A DNA stretch of 11,078 bases. It comes from an uncultured bacterium. GTDB lineage: Bacteria > Auribacterota > Tritonobacteria > UBA1439. Below are positions 1 to 6,061 of the stretch, one piece after another. The first letter of the stretch is position 1; each line of letters opens with the position of its first letter. The position numbers were made by a program, and so were the translations under genes. Location: NCBI GenBank assembly GCA_937858775.1, contig CALLYX010000460.1, forward strand, positions 1 to 11,078, read 5' to 3'. The notes beneath the pieces are model-generated. The model ran no database searches, was not told the origin of the DNA, and saw only the letters and a list, made by a program, of their open reading frames with translations.

Positions 1-124
1 CCCTCGGCTCTACCGGAATCCCCGCGCGCCGACCGAGGGCCCGCGCGAGATCGAGCGCCTGATTGAATCCCCGTTCCCTCATGCGCTCCGGCGCGATCGG
101 CACCGGGACGAGGGCGTCGTAAGC
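1..124. repeat. 124-bp direct repeat, copy A (at window edge)
   Basis: Bases 1-124 are identical, base for base, to 424-547, in the same orientation with an offset of 423 bases. The match stops at 125 versus 548 (t versus c). The left limit is unknown because the copy touches the window edge. Copy B is internal to comF and encodes residues 135-174 of ComF. Perfect identity with no drift means either a very recent duplication or an assembly error. Confidence 0.97.
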
Positions 125-154
125 TGCGCCGATGACCACCGCCTCTTTTACCAT
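1..154 (-). CDS. Open frame at window edge: new start fused to an internal comF segment
   Basis: An ATG at 154-152 on the minus strand, 36 bases after the comF stop, opens a frame that stays open to the window edge (51 full codons). The first 11 residues, MVKEAVVIGAA, are new. The next 40 are identical to ComF residues 135-174, because they lie in the direct repeat. The new N-terminus resembles the start of thiolases (acetyl-CoA acetyltransferases often begin with a short lead and then VIVGAARTP). My inference is that the true downstream gene is a thiolase and that the sequence switches into comF at base 124/125. A genuine in-frame fusion cannot be excluded. The Shine-Dalgarno site is weak. 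No function should be assigned to the hybrid as it stands. Confidence 0.35.
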   Translation of the reverse strand, partial: MVKEAVVIGAAYDALVPVPIAPERMRERGFNQALDLARALGRRAGIPVEPR

Positions 155-190
155 CCGGCGTCCAATCCGCTGCCCGTTCGAAAAACCCGC

Positions 191-946
191 TCATGCCCCG
201 CGGGCGAGCGTGAAGACGTCGACCGCCGCCGCCCCGGCCCGCCGGAGCGCCTTGACGCATTCGCCCACGGTCGCCCCCGTCGTGTAGACGTCGTCGATCA
301 AAAGGAGGCGCCTCCCACGGACCGCGCCGGGGTCCGGGACGGAAAACACCCCCCTGACACTCGCGCGCCGCGCCGCCCTGGTGAGCGTGCGCTGGGCGGG
401 GCGCCCCCCCGCGCGCCCGAGCGCCCTCGGCTCTACCGGAATCCCCGCGCGCCGACCGAGGGCCCGCGCGAGATCGAGCGCCTGATTGAATCCCCGTTCC
501 CTCATGCGCTCCGGCGCGATCGGCACCGGGACGAGGGCGTCGTAAGCCGACCCGGGGATCTCCCGGGCTAACCACTCCGCCATGAAGAGCCCCATGGCGG
601 CCGAGAGCTCCCGGCGATCGCGGAACTTCATCAGGTGGACGCACTCCCGAAGCGATCCTTCGTACCGCCCAGCCGCGCGGCAGATCCCGTACTGCGGTTC
701 TTCCAGGCGGCATTCCCCGCACGGGGTATCGAAGGGGACAAGGGTCCCGCCGGCGATCTCCCTCCCGCAGCGCGGGCAGTACGGCTGCCGGACGGAGGGG
801 AGGGCCTCCCAGCACGGCCCGCAGAGGCAGATCGCGCGCGACGGGGGGAGCGGGGCGCCGCATAGCGCGCAATGGGCCGGGAATACGAGATTGACGAGCC
901 CACGCCAAAGGGCGGCGCACACGGATTGCGTGCCGATCTCCCCCAT
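191..946 (-). CDS. comF: ComF family phosphoribosyltransferase-like protein
   Basis: This 251-residue protein has the usual ComF length and layout. The N-terminal part carries a cysteine-pair zinc-finger region (C26/C29, C42/C45, C57/C60, C76/C79). The C-terminal half has the type I phosphoribosyltransferase fold, with VPVP near 139-142, the RGFNQ motif at 151-155 and the PRPP-binding loop LLLIDDVYTTGAT at 214-226. ComF is a cytosolic protein needed for uptake of transforming DNA in naturally competent bacteria, but homologues are widespread in species not known to be competent, so competence is not implied. It is the last complete gene of the metK-ahcY-comF run, 42 bases after ahcY. The start is the first ATG; an 18-bp palindrome directly before it supplies the G-run that may act as ribosome binding site. 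Residues 135-174 are encoded by the duplicated 124-bp segment. Confidence 0.9.
   Translation of the reverse strand: MGEIGTQSVCAALWRGLVNLVFPAHCALCGAPLPPSRAICLCGPCWEALPSVRQPYCPRCGREIAGGTLVPFDTPCGECRLEEPQYGICRAAGRYEGSLRECVHLMKFRDRRELSAAMGLFMAEWLAREIPGSAYDALVPVPIAPERMRERGFNQALDLARALGRRAGIPVEPRALGRAGGRPAQRTLTRAARRASVRGVFSVPDPGAVRGRRLLLIDDVYTTGATVGECVKALRRAGAAAVDVFTLARGA
424..547. repeat. 124-bp direct repeat, copy B (inside comF)
   Basis: This copy is the native context of the repeat. It lies inside an intact comF and encodes the conserved VPVPI...RGFNQ stretch, so it is the original and copy A at 1-124 is the derived or artefactual one. Confidence 0.97.
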
Positions 947-964
947 GGCCCCCCCGGGGGGGCC
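947..964. repeat. Perfect 18-bp palindrome abutting the comF start codon
   Basis: GGCCCCCCCGGGGGGGCC is fully self-complementary (9 + 9, no spacer) and ends one base before the comF ATG on the minus strand. It lies in the 42-base gap between the ahcY stop and comF. In RNA the G-run is the only Shine-Dalgarno-like stretch for comF and could pair with the C-run, hiding the site. A homopolymer-rich site like this is also prone to sequencing length errors. Confidence 0.6.
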
Positions 965-988
965 GCGCGACGCCGGCCGCTCCCTGCG

Positions 989-2260
989 TCAGGTCCCCAT
1001 CTCCCACGAGGCGAGGTACTTCTTCTGCTCGGGGGTCAGGGTGTCCATCGAGGCCCCCATCGTCTTCAGCTTCAGGCGCGCCACCCAGTCGTCTATCTTC
1101 TCGGGGACGGTGTAGACCTTCGGCTTCAGGGCGCGGTGGTTCTTCACGCAATACTCGGTGGTGAGGGCCTGGACCGCGAAGCTCATGTCCATCACAGACG
1201 CCGGGTGCCCCTCGGCGGCGGCGAGGTTGATGAGGCGGCCCTCGGCCAGGATATAGACCCTCCGCCCACCCGGAAGTACGTACTCGTCGACGAAGCCGCG
1301 CACCTGGCGGTTCACCTTCTTCGCCATCTTCTCCAGCCCCTCGACATCTATCTCCACGTTGAAATGGCCGGAGTTGGCTACAAGGGCCCCGTCCTTCATG
1401 GCCCTGAAATGCTCAGGGCGGATGACGTGGATATCCCCGGTGAGCGTGCAAAACAGGTCGCCGATGCGGGCCGCCCGCGCCATCGGCATCACGCGGTACC
1501 CGTCCATCAGGGCCTCGAGGGCCCGGATCGGGTTGACCTCCGTTACGACGACGTTCGCCCCCATGCCGCGGCAGCGGCTCGCGAAACCGCGCCCGCACCA
1601 TCCGTAACCGGCCACGACCACCGTGCTGCCCGCGAGGAGGATGTCGGTCGCTCGAATGATGCCGTCGACGGTGGACTGCCCCGTCCCGTAGCGGTTGTCG
1701 AACATATGCTTGGTGGCGGCGTCGTTCACCGCGATGACCGGGAACTTGAGGGCCCCGTCCTTCTCCATAGCCCGGAGCCGGATGACCCCGGTCGTCGTCT
1801 CCTCCATGCTCCCCATGATCTGCGGGGCCATCTCCGGGTGGTCGGAATGGATCGCGGAGACGAGGTCGGCCCCGTCGTCCATGGTGATGCGCGGGCTGTG
1901 CCTGATGGCGGCGTGGATGTGCGCGTAGTAGGTCTTTCGATCCTCGCCCTTTATCGCCTGGACCTTGATCCCGTACCGCTTCACGAGACTCGCGGCGACG
2001 TCGTCCTGGGTGCTCAAGGGATTGGATGCGCAGAGCAGGAGGTCGGCCCCCCCTGCTTGAAGGGTCCTGGCCAGGTTGGCGGTCTCGGCGGTCACGTGGA
2101 GGCACGCCGACATCCTGAGGCCCTTGAGCGGCTTCTCCCTCTCGAAGCGCCGGCGGACAAGCCGGAGCACCGGCATCTCCTGGTTGGCCCACTCGATCCT
2201 CTTCGTCCCCGCCGCCGCGAGGCCGATATCCCTGATGTCGCACCCCGTTGCCTTTGCCAT
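989..2260 (-). CDS. ahcY: Adenosylhomocysteinase (S-adenosyl-L-homocysteine hydrolase)
   Basis: AhcY reversibly splits S-adenosylhomocysteine to adenosine and homocysteine, removing the product inhibitor of methyltransferases. The 423-residue protein carries the family landmarks: H55 in LHVTAET, D129 in MDDGADL, EETTTGV at 153-159, the NDAATKHMFDNRYGTGQS block (about 179-196, catalytic K184 and D188), the NAD-binding glycine motif GYGWCGRG at 218-225 and the SGHF histidine H299. It lacks the roughly 40-residue insert of the long bacterial form and the C-terminal lysine/tyrosine tail of the animal enzyme, ending instead in a short tail (SWEMGT). It is therefore a short form like those of archaea and some thermophilic bacteria. 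T193 sits where the human enzyme has C195. The start ATG follows GAGAGGA at nine bases. It is 28 bases downstream of metK, a functional pairing in the methyl cycle. Confidence 0.97.
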   Translation of the reverse strand: MAKATGCDIRDIGLAAAGTKRIEWANQEMPVLRLVRRRFEREKPLKGLRMSACLHVTAETANLARTLQAGGADLLLCASNPLSTQDDVAASLVKRYGIKVQAIKGEDRKTYYAHIHAAIRHSPRITMDDGADLVSAIHSDHPEMAPQIMGSMEETTTGVIRLRAMEKDGALKFPVIAVNDAATKHMFDNRYGTGQSTVDGIIRATDILLAGSTVVVAGYGWCGRGFASRCRGMGANVVVTEVNPIRALEALMDGYRVMPMARAARIGDLFCTLTGDIHVIRPEHFRAMKDGALVANSGHFNVEIDVEGLEKMAKKVNRQVRGFVDEYVLPGGRRVYILAEGRLINLAAAEGHPASVMDMSFAVQALTTEYCVKNHRALKPKVYTVPEKIDDWVARLKLKTMGASMDTLTPEQKKYLASWEMGT

Positions 2261-2288
2261 GTCGTGGTGTCCTCTCGCGCGCGTCCCC

Positions 2289-3455
2289 TTACAGGCCCGC
2301 GTCCTTTCTAAGGTCGGCTGCCTTGTCGGTCCTCTCCCAGGTGAAGTTCGGGTGCGGGCGGCCGAAGTGCCCGTTCCGCGCCGTCTCCTTGTAGATCGGG
2401 CGGCGCAGCCCCAGGTGGGAGATCATCCCGGCCGGGGTGAGGGGGAAGTGCTTCCGGATGAGGCCGGCGATCTTGTCGTCGGGGATCCTTCCGGTGCCCT
2501 CGGTGTCAACATGGATCGAGAGCGGGTCCGCCACGCCGATGGCGTAGGAGAGCTGAACCTCGCATCGCTCCGCGAGCCCGGCCGCGACCACGTTCTTGGC
2601 CACGTAGCGCGCCATGTAGCTGGCGCTCCGGTCCACCTTCGTCGGGTCTTTGCCGGAGAAGGCGCCGCCGCCGTGCCGGCCCCTGCCGCCGTAGGTGTCG
2701 ACGATGATCTTTCGCCCCGTCACGCCGGTGTCGCCGGCGGGGCCGCCGACCACGAAACGCCCGGTCGGGTTGACGTGGTAGATCGTCTCCCTGTCGATCA
2801 ACTTCTTCGGCACGACCGGGAGGATGATCTTCTTGATGATCTCGCTCCGGATCTTGGCGTACGGTATCCCGTCCCGGTGCTGCGTCGAGATCACGACCGT
2901 GTGGACGCGGACCGGCCTTCCGTCCTCGTACTCGACCGTCACCTGGGATTTGCCGTCGGGGCGGAGCCACGGGATGATATTCCTCTCCCGCGCGTACGCC
3001 AGCCGCTCTACCAGGCGGTGCGCGAGGTGGATCGGGAGCGGCATCAGTTCCTTGGTCTCGCGGCAGGCGTAGCCGAACATAAGACCCTGGTCGCCGGCGC
3101 CGGCCTCCTTGTGGAGCCCCTGCCCCGCGGTGACGCCCTGGGAGATATCGGGGGATTGCTTGTGCACGGAGACAAGGATGCCGCAGTTCTTGTAGTCGAA
3201 CCCTATGTCGCCGCTCGTGTAGCCGATCTCCTTGATGGTCTGCCGGGCGATTTCCTGGTAGTCGATGTCGGCGGTGGTCGTGATCTCGCCGGCTATCACC
3301 ACGAGGCCGGTGGTGAGCAGCGTCTCGCACGCCACGCGGCCGTCGGGGTCCCGGGCGTAGACAGCGTCCACGACCGCGTCGGAGATCTGGTCCGCGACCT
3401 TGTCAGGATGACCCATCGTGACCGACTCAGATGTAAATAGATATCGCGATGCCAT
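2289..3455 (-). CDS. metK: S-adenosylmethionine synthetase (methionine adenosyltransferase)
   Basis: MetK makes S-adenosylmethionine from methionine and ATP in the cytosol. The 388-residue protein is the normal length. It shows GHPDKVADQISDAV at 15-28 (H16 and D18 at the active site), GAGDQGLMFGYA at 119-130, and the GGGAFSGKDPTKVDRS loop at 262-277 with phosphate-contacting lysines. I start it at 3455 (MASRYLF...) rather than the in-frame start at 3482: MASRYLF aligns with family N-termini, AAGGGAGG lies five bases before it, and the earlier start would lie at or before the predicted transcription start. It leads the metK-ahcY-comF transcript. The leader is only about 30 bases, so there is no room for a SAM riboswitch. 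Confidence 0.97.
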   Translation of the reverse strand: MASRYLFTSESVTMGHPDKVADQISDAVVDAVYARDPDGRVACETLLTTGLVVIAGEITTTADIDYQEIARQTIKEIGYTSGDIGFDYKNCGILVSVHKQSPDISQGVTAGQGLHKEAGAGDQGLMFGYACRETKELMPLPIHLAHRLVERLAYARERNIIPWLRPDGKSQVTVEYEDGRPVRVHTVVISTQHRDGIPYAKIRSEIIKKIILPVVPKKLIDRETIYHVNPTGRFVVGGPAGDTGVTGRKIIVDTYGGRGRHGGGAFSGKDPTKVDRSASYMARYVAKNVVAAGLAERCEVQLSYAIGVADPLSIHVDTEGTGRIPDDKIAGLIRKHFPLTPAGMISHLGLRRPIYKETARNGHFGRPHPNFTWERTDKAADLRKDAGL

Positions 3456-3460
3456 TATGC

Positions 3461-3468
3461 CCTCCCTT
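3461..3468 (-). promoter_or_regulatory. Ribosome binding site deciding the metK start
   Basis: AAGGGAGG on the minus strand ends five bases before the ATG at 3455. It fixes the metK start there and excludes the nine-residue upstream extension. Confidence 0.8.
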
Positions 3469-3491
3469 ATTCTCCCCACCACGGGGCGCGA

Positions 3492-3520
3492 ACTATACCG
3501 CTTCAGCGGCCGCCCGTCAA
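3492..3520 (-). promoter_or_regulatory. Sigma-70-like promoter of metK-ahcY-comF
   Basis: On the minus strand TTGACG (3520-3515, five of six matches to TTGACA) is followed by a 17-base spacer and TATAGT (3497-3492, five of six to TATAAT). Transcription would start near 3485, giving a leader of about 30 bases before metK. The -35 hexamer overlaps the stop codon of the upstream nucleotidyltransferase, so this promoter is embedded in the end of that gene. Confidence 0.7.
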
Positions 3521-4266
3521 GCCTTCCCCGCCATCCGCCTCGTGTACAGCGCGTCGGCCCTCCGGTACATCTCCAGATCCCCGATGTCGTACCAAATCCC
3601 CCGGAAGACGTACGCGTGTACGGCCTCCCGCGGGTAGAGCCACTTGATATAGAAGCCGGGGGCGTCCATCTTGTTCCCCCCCCCGGCGTACGCCTCGAAG
3701 AGGCCTAGCTTCCCCCGTGGAAAAAGGTAGATCCCGATCGCGGCCAGCGTCGTCGGCGGGTCGGCGGGTTTCTCGACGAAATTCACCACGCGACCCGCGC
3801 CGTCCACGCCGAGAATGCCGTAGAGCTTCGCGGCCTCGCGGTCGGCGACGTCGTACGCGGCGACGGTGATCCCCTTTTCCCTGAAAAAAGGGACGATCCT
3901 CGTCAGGTCAAGGTCGAACAGATTGTCGCCGAGGACCACGAACAGGTCGTCGTCGATCCCCTCTTTCGCGAGGACGTACCGGATGTCGCCGATCGCCCCG
4001 AGCTTGTCGGCATCCGACACTGTCCCGTCGTCGATGACCGTCACGGGGGCCCGCCCGCGCCTTTTGCCTGCCCACCGTGCGAACGAGGGGGCGAAACGAT
4101 GGTTGGTCACGACGAAGATCCTGTCGATCTCCGCGACACGATCGAGCGAGTCGGCGATATAGTCGACGATCGGGCGCCCCGCTATCGGCAGGAGCGGTTT
4201 CGCCCGGTTCTTCGTGAGGGGATAGAGCCTCGTCGCGTAGCCGGCGGCCATTATCAGCGCCTTCAC
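3517..4266 (-). CDS. NDP-sugar pyrophosphorylase (nucleotidyltransferase, RfbA/GlmU-N-like)
   Basis: This 249-residue protein is a single-domain sugar-1-phosphate nucleotidyltransferase. These enzymes join a sugar 1-phosphate to an NTP to make an NDP-sugar for envelope polysaccharide or cofactor synthesis. The N-terminal nucleotide-binding signature runs from about 6 to 37 (AAGYATRLYPLT, then K23 in AKPLLPI). GDN at 113-115 supplies the metal-binding aspartate, VEKP at 164-167 binds the sugar, and YDIGD at 226-230 carries the second metal site. There is no C-terminal left-handed beta-helix, so it is not a full GlmU. The nucleotide and sugar cannot be told from sequence. I use the GTG at 4266 because GGGAGGA lies four bases before it; an ATG-initiated extension to 4299 would begin inside the terminator hairpin. 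The metK promoter overlaps its stop codon. Confidence 0.88.
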   Translation of the reverse strand: MKALIMAAGYATRLYPLTKNRAKPLLPIAGRPIVDYIADSLDRVAEIDRIFVVTNHRFAPSFARWAGKRRGRAPVTVIDDGTVSDADKLGAIGDIRYVLAKEGIDDDLFVVLGDNLFDLDLTRIVPFFREKGITVAAYDVADREAAKLYGILGVDGAGRVVNFVEKPADPPTTLAAIGIYLFPRGKLGLFEAYAGGGNKMDAPGFYIKWLYPREAVHAYVFRGIWYDIGDLEMYRRADALYTRRMAGKA

Positions 4267-4270
4267 GATA

Positions 4271-4277
4271 TCCTCCC
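4271..4277 (-). promoter_or_regulatory. Ribosome binding site deciding the GTG start of the nucleotidyltransferase
   Basis: GGGAGGA on the minus strand lies four bases before the GTG at 4266. The following residues MKALIMAAG match the usual N-terminus of the family, which supports GTG over any upstream start. Confidence 0.8.
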
Positions 4278-4297
4278 GGAACGCGCCTCGGCGTGGC

Positions 4298-4328
4298 AAA
4301 AAAGGGACCCTCGAGAAGACAGGGTCCC
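4298..4328 (-). terminator. Intrinsic (Rho-independent) terminator after the catalase gene
   Basis: On the minus strand an eight-base stem, GGGACCCT (4328-4321) with AGGGTCCC (4311-4304), encloses a nine-base loop and runs directly into six T residues (4303-4298). It lies 121 bases after the catalase stop and 31 bases before the GTG of the next gene. It is the only clear intrinsic terminator I find in the window. Its simplest role is ending the catalase transcript, but see the promoter at 4358-4387. Confidence 0.88.
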
Positions 4329-4357
4329 CTCCGCCGCGGCATGCTCCATCAGCCCGC

Positions 4358-4387
4358 AGTATACAACAGGGGCGGCCGGCCGGGCAA
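4358..4387 (-). promoter_or_regulatory. Candidate promoter for the nucleotidyltransferase gene
   Basis: On the minus strand TTGCCC (4387-4382, four of six) is followed by an 18-base spacer and TATACT (4363-4358, five of six). Transcription would start near 4351. The terminator hairpin at 4328-4298 would then lie in the leader of the transcript, as in an attenuator. No better promoter is visible in the 31 bases between the terminator and the gene. Confidence 0.45.
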
Positions 4388-4400
4388 GCCGCTTCTTATC

Positions 4401-4416
4401 AGTCGCGATCGCGACT
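4401..4416. promoter_or_regulatory. Perfect 16-bp palindrome, possible operator
   Basis: AGTCGCGATCGCGACT is a perfect inverted repeat (8 + 8) in the catalase-nucleotidyltransferase gap. Its near edge lies 13 bases upstream of the candidate -35 at 4387-4382, a usual place for an activator site. It has no T-run and so is not a terminator. The binding protein is unknown. Confidence 0.4.
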
Positions 4417-4449
4417 CGGGACGGCGGCCGATCCCCCGCGGCATGACGG

Positions 4450-5910
4450 TTACTTCGGCACGGCGCTCAGCGGAATCCCGAGGGCCGCCGCCACCCCCTT
4501 GCCGTAGGCGGGATCGGCCTTCAGACAGTTGCCGATGTGCCGGATCTTGATCTCCCTCGGGGCGTCCCCCATCGCCCGCGCCGTGTTCCCGAAAAGGGCT
4601 TTCCGCTGCGCGGGGCTCATGAGCCGGAAGAGCTTGCCGGGCTGGCTGTAGTAATCGTCGTCCTCGCGGTGGTCCCAGTGGGCGGCCGCCCCGTCGAGGG
4701 CCAGCGGCGGCTCGGTGAACTCGGGCTGTTGCCGCCACTCCCCGTAGCTGTTCGGCTCGTAACCTAGGGTGCCGCCGTAATTGCCGTCTACGCGCATGGC
4801 GCCGTCGCGGTGGTAGCTGTGGAACGGGCAGCGCGCCTTGTTCACCGGTATCAGGTGATGGTTCACGCCGAGGCGGTAGCGCTGGGCGTCGCCGTACGAA
4901 AAGAGGCGCCCCTGCAGCATCTTGTCGGGAGAGAAACCGATCCCCGGCACCACGTTCGCCGGGTTGAACGCCGCCTGCTCCACCTCCGCGAAGTAGTTCT
5001 CGGGGTTGCGGTTGAGCTCCATCACGCCCACCTCGATCAGCGGGTAATCCTTGTGGAACCAGACCTTGGTAAGGTCGAACGGGTTGTAGGGGCAGTCCGC
5101 CGCCTCCTTTTCCGGCATCACCTGTATGCACAGCTTCCACCGCGGGAACTCCTTCCGCTCGATCGCCTCGTAGAGGTCGCGCCCGTGGCTCTCGCGGTCT
5201 TTACCGATGAGGGCCTCGGCCTCGGCGTCGGTCAGGTTCTTGATCCCCTGCCGGCAGACCCAGTGGAACTTGACCCAGTGGCGCTCGTTCCTCGCGTTGA
5301 TCATGCTGAACGTGTGGCTGCCGAAACCGTGCATGTGCCGGTACGAGGCGGGGATGCCGCGGTCGCTCATCGTGATCGTGACCTGGTGCAGCGCCTCCGG
5401 AAGGGATGTCCAGAAATCCCAGTTGTTCTTCGCGCTGCGAAGGCCGGTGCGCGGGTCCCGCTTGACCGCGTGATTGAGATCCGGGAACTTCAGCGGATCG
5501 CGCAGAAAGAAGACGGGGGTGTTGTTCCCGACGAGGTCCCAATTCCCCTCCTCCGTGTAGAACTTGACGGCGAAGCCGCGTATGTCGCGCTCGGCGTCCG
5601 CCGCGCCGCGCTCGCCCGCCACCGTCGAGAAGCGGACAAAGAGGTCGGTCTTCTTCCCGACCCTGGAGAAGATCTTGGCCTTCGTGTAACGGGTGATGTC
5701 GCGGGTGACGGTGAAGGTGCCGTACGCCCCGGATCCCTTGGCGTGCATCCTGCGCTCCGGGATGACCTCCCGGTCGAAGTGGGCGAGCTTTTCGAGGTAC
5801 CAGACATCCTGCAGCAGCGCCGGGCCGCGGGGGCCGGCGGTCATGATATTCTGGTTGTCCGGGACGGGCGCCCCTGCGTTGGTGGTCAGCTTCCGCTTCC
5901 TGTTCGTCAT
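4450..5910 (-). CDS. katA: Monofunctional heme catalase
   Basis: This catalase converts hydrogen peroxide to water and oxygen in the cytosol with heme b. At 486 residues it is a small-subunit catalase without the C-terminal flavodoxin-like domain of large forms. The active-site histidine is H56 in RRMHAKGSGAYG, the distal asparagine is N129 in VGNNTPVFF, and the heme-ligand signature RLFSYGDAQRYRLG places the proximal tyrosine at Y339 (R335 four residues before). The N-terminus LTTNAGAPVPDNQN is typical of clade 3. I start it at 5910 rather than 5991: AAAGGGGGGAT lies four bases before the ATG, and the earlier start would place the predicted -10 inside the coding region and add an arginine/glycine stretch with no family counterpart. 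It has its own promoter and its own terminator and so probably forms a single-gene unit. The symbol reflects the closest common name; the exact orthologue is not established. Confidence 0.96.
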   Translation of the reverse strand: MTNRKRKLTTNAGAPVPDNQNIMTAGPRGPALLQDVWYLEKLAHFDREVIPERRMHAKGSGAYGTFTVTRDITRYTKAKIFSRVGKKTDLFVRFSTVAGERGAADAERDIRGFAVKFYTEEGNWDLVGNNTPVFFLRDPLKFPDLNHAVKRDPRTGLRSAKNNWDFWTSLPEALHQVTITMSDRGIPASYRHMHGFGSHTFSMINARNERHWVKFHWVCRQGIKNLTDAEAEALIGKDRESHGRDLYEAIERKEFPRWKLCIQVMPEKEAADCPYNPFDLTKVWFHKDYPLIEVGVMELNRNPENYFAEVEQAAFNPANVVPGIGFSPDKMLQGRLFSYGDAQRYRLGVNHHLIPVNKARCPFHSYHRDGAMRVDGNYGGTLGYEPNSYGEWRQQPEFTEPPLALDGAAAHWDHREDDDYYSQPGKLFRLMSPAQRKALFGNTARAMGDAPREIKIRHIGNCLKADPAYGKGVAAALGIPLSAVPK

Positions 5911-5914
5911 ATCA

Positions 5915-5925
5915 ATCCCCCCTTT
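5915..5925 (-). promoter_or_regulatory. Ribosome binding site deciding the catalase start
   Basis: AAAGGGGGGAT on the minus strand ends four bases before the ATG at 5910. It fixes the start of the 486-residue form. Confidence 0.75.
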
Positions 5926-5981
5926 CCCGGCCCTCCATCGGCCGCTCCCGCGACAGCCACGCCTTCCCCGCTCACGGGCGG

Positions 5982-6010
5982 AGCATCCCAAGAAATAGGC
6001 GGCATGTCAA
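5982..6010 (-). promoter_or_regulatory. Candidate catalase promoter with consensus -35
   Basis: On the minus strand TTGACA (6010-6005, six of six) is followed by a 17-base spacer and GATGCT (5987-5982, three of six). A perfect -35 with a poor -10 is a common layout for a promoter under control. The start would be near 5975, giving a leader of about 65 bases before the catalase ATG. Confidence 0.5.
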
Positions 6011-6016
6011 CAAATA

Positions 6017-6031
6017 TAAATATCATTACCA
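6017..6031 (-). promoter_or_regulatory. Fur/PerR-like box or UP element at the catalase promoter
   Basis: The minus-strand 15-mer TGGTAATGATATTTA matches the 7-1-7 Fur consensus TGATAATnATTATCA at 10 of 14 positions (left half six of seven, right half four of seven). It is part of an AT-rich run, about 6011-6028, that stands out in very GC-rich DNA. It lies six bases upstream of the consensus -35. Peroxide control of catalase by PerR or Fur family proteins is well known in other bacteria. An alpha-subunit UP element is an equally good reading. Confidence 0.35.
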
Positions 6032-6061
6032 GTTGGCCGCCGGCCGCGCGCCGCCCGGTGA

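Noticed and set aside
1..547. The 124-bp repeat as the overlap of a circular element
   Set aside because: Copy B is 423 bases in and internal to a gene, not at the other end of the window. The right edge ends in an unrelated truncated gene.
872..2311. A 479-codon plus-strand open frame opposite ahcY
   Set aside because: Its product is rich in Arg, His, Asp, Gly and Pro with no family motif. It mirrors the third-position GC of ahcY, whose product is a full-length, unmistakable enzyme.
2076..3440. A 454-codon plus-strand open frame opposite metK and ahcY
   Set aside because: It lies antisense to two certain genes with low-complexity composition and no ribosome site. Long antisense frames are expected in GC-rich DNA.
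3456..3516. A SAM riboswitch ahead of metK
   Set aside because: Only about 60 bases separate the two genes and the predicted leader is about 30 bases, too short for any known SAM riboswitch. No matching stems are seen.
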